DNA of 64,000 bases from Luteitalea sp. TBR-22 (GTDB lineage Bacteria; Acidobacteriota; Vicinamibacteria; Vicinamibacterales; Vicinamibacteraceae): assembly GCF_016865485.1 (NCBI RefSeq), contig NZ_AP024452.1:1386501-1450500 (forward strand), in the 5' to 3' direction. The notes under the pieces are model-generated. The model saw only the letters and a program-made list of their open reading frames with translations. It was not told the origin of the DNA and did not search any database. Below are positions 62,851 to 64,000 of the stretch, one piece after another. How positions within the stretch are numbered: the first letter of the stretch is position 1; the number at the start of each line of letters is the position of its first letter. A program made the translations under genes and the position numbers.

Positions 62851-64000
62851 CTACTCGGTGCGGGCGATCGGCTTGATCTCCCAGCCCTTGCGGTACTCGC
62901 GGGTGAGGAGCTTGTCGGCGTCCTTGTCGTTGACGAACGTCTCGGTCTTGCCGTCGAACTGCAACTGGCGACCGACGCGATACGAGATGTTGGCCAGGTG
63001 CGGCAGCGCGGAGGAGAGGTGGCCCTCCATGATGTCGCAGGTCAGCTTCTTCGGGTCGTTGGCGCGGATGGCGTCGACGAAGTTCTGGTAGTGCGGTGTC
63101 TCGATGCTGAAGAGCACGAGCGGGTCGCTGCCGCTGTTGGGCGGCGGCGCGTCCGAACCGGGGCCCTTCTCGTCCTTGCTGCGGCCCTTGTACGACTGCC
63201 ACTTGCGGCCGTCGCCATCGACCCACAGCCAGCCTTCGCTGCCGTAGAACAGGTTGCCGATCTTGACGCTGCCTTCCTCGTTGGTGGCCTCGCCGCGGGT
63301 CGCGAACTCGAGGATGGTGCCGTCGGCGTACTCGAACAGCGAGGTCTGCACGTTGGGCGTCTGCTGGGCCGACTCGGGCCCGAAGTAGCCGCCATACGAG
63401 CTCACCTTGACCGGGTGTTCCTGCTTGCCGAGGCCCCAGCGCGCGATGTCGAACTGGTGCGGGCCCTGGTTGCCGGTGTCGCCGTTGCCGTACGACCAGT
63501 TCCAGTGCCAGTTGTAGTGGAAGCGGTTGACGTTGAACGGGGTCTTGGCGGCCGGGCCGAGCCACAGGTCGTAGTCGACCTTGGAGAGGTACGCGGCGTC
63601 CCAGGCCGGTTCGGGACGGGCCTCGGAGTTGAGCCTGAAGGTCTGCCCGGCGGCGAGCGGGCCGTCGGGGTACTTGCCGATGGGGGGACGCGGCTTGAAG
63701 CACAGGCCGCGGGCCATGTAGACCTTGCCGATGCCGCCGTCCTTGATGAACTGCATCGCCTGGCGGACGGCCGGGCGGCTGCGGTTCATCGTGCCGACCT
63801 GCACGATCTTGCCGTACTTCTTCTGCGCCTCGACTTCCTGGCGGCCTTCCCAGATCGTGTAGTTGGAGGGCTTCTCCACGTACACGTGCTTGCCGGCCTG
63901 CAGCGCCATGATCGTCATCAGCGCGTGCCAGTGGTTCGGCGTCGCGATGATCACGCCGTCGACGTCCTTGTCGTCGAGCACGCGGCGGAAGTCCTGCACG
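62851..64000 (-). CDS. Gfo/Idh/MocA-family oxidoreductase, C-terminal part
   Basis: At least 383 residues; the N-terminal nucleotide-binding start lies beyond the window edge (the frame is open to 64000). Seen are GVIIATPNHWHALMTIMALQ, the catalytic-lysine block VYVEKPSNYTIWEG, VQVGTMNRSRPAVRQA, then the C-terminal alpha/beta substrate-binding domain (PHQFDIARWGLG, FEYADGTILEFATRG). It uses NAD(P) to oxidise or reduce a sugar or inositol-like compound. Exported members of this group with a Tat signal are common in Acidobacteriota and Planctomycetes; the signal would be outside the window. Confidence 0.9.
   Translation of the reverse strand, partial: VQDFRRVLDDKDVDGVIIATPNHWHALMTIMALQAGKHVYVEKPSNYTIWEGRQEVEAQKKYGKIVQVGTMNRSRPAVRQAMQFIKDGGIGKVYMARGLCFKPRPPIGKYPDGPLAAGQTFRLNSEARPEPAWDAAYLSKVDYDLWLGPAAKTPFNVNRFHYNWHWNWSYGNGDTGNQGPHQFDIARWGLGKQEHPVKVSSYGGYFGPESAQQTPNVQTSLFEYADGTILEFATRGEATNEEGSVKIGNLFYGSEGWLWVDGDGRKWQSYKGRSKDEKGPGSDAPPPNSGSDPLVLFSIETPHYQNFVDAIRANDPKKLTCDIMEGHLSSALPHLANISYRVGRQLQFDGKTETFVNDKDADKLLTREYRKGWEIKPIARTE

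Overview
The window is a GC-rich bacterial chromosome segment. Gene content points to a Gram-negative soil or sediment bacterium, most likely an Acidobacteriota (Vicinamibacteria, Luteitalea-like) relative. The clues are a TonB-dependent receptor with an N-terminal carboxypeptidase-regulatory domain, an ECF sigma factor overlapping a Ser/Thr kinase with TPRs, a secreted CHAT/TPR protein, paired TldD/TldE proteins, a GH172/DUF2961 enzyme and Gfo/Idh/MocA oxidoreductases. The taxonomic call is inference, because no rRNA or other marker gene is present. No tRNA, rRNA, CRISPR array, insertion sequence or prophage was recognised.

Layout. 1-16 kb: the 3' end of an aldose 1-epimerase; an AbgT-type transporter flanked by two copies of a ~130-bp palindromic repeat; a GH172 protein; an ECF sigma/anti-sigma pair; a CHAT/TPR protein; a heptamer tandem repeat; a regulatory-like surface protein; a CDP-alcohol phosphatidyltransferase overlapping a GtrA fusion; a fluoride channel; an S41 protease; and a nucleoside-hydrolase-like/kinase-like pair. 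16-19 kb: a copper-resistance operon (copZ-copA-csoR) behind a CsoR-type operator. 19-26.5 kb: two carriers of the nucleotide-translocase/MFS type, one with HEAT repeats and a cyclic-nucleotide-binding partner, on either side of a multicopper oxidase whose copper motifs are in permuted order and a decayed, internally deleted second copy of it. 26.5-40.4 kb: BON lipoprotein, two phospholipase-D-type enzymes, TldD/TldE, a methyltransferase, ECF sigma plus kinase, PhoD-like phosphatase, and a MarR/old-yellow-enzyme unit.

40.7-47.2 kb is the most remarkable region: one operon of seven genes, nearly all with start/stop overlaps. It encodes a DltD-like SGNH protein, a 47-residue DltX-like membrane peptide ending in F-x-Y-x-x-F, an MBOAT acyltransferase (DltB-like), an acyl carrier protein (DltC-like), a fold-III PLP decarboxylase, a sulfotransferase and an AMP-forming ligase (DltA-like). 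This is the complete logic of the Gram-positive D-alanylation machine in an apparently Gram-negative genome, plus a decarboxylase that could remodel the carrier-bound amino acid, as BtrK does in butirosin biosynthesis, and a sulfotransferase. I propose that it decorates an extracytoplasmic glycan with an amino-acyl or amine-bearing group.

47.2-56.5 kb: a frameshifted topoisomerase IB, a nucleotidyltransferase, a metallophosphoesterase, a SAM methyltransferase, an FMN-binding protein, a TonB-dependent receptor, a DUF4142 protein, and a phosphoribosyltransferase/kinase-like fusion. 56.5-62.6 kb: a minus-strand gas-vesicle operon (response regulator, gvpJ-like, gvpA-like, histidine kinase, gvpF/L, gvpG, gvpF/L, gvpJ-gvpK fusion) with two-component genes embedded in it. 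The window ends in a partial Gfo/Idh/MocA oxidoreductase.
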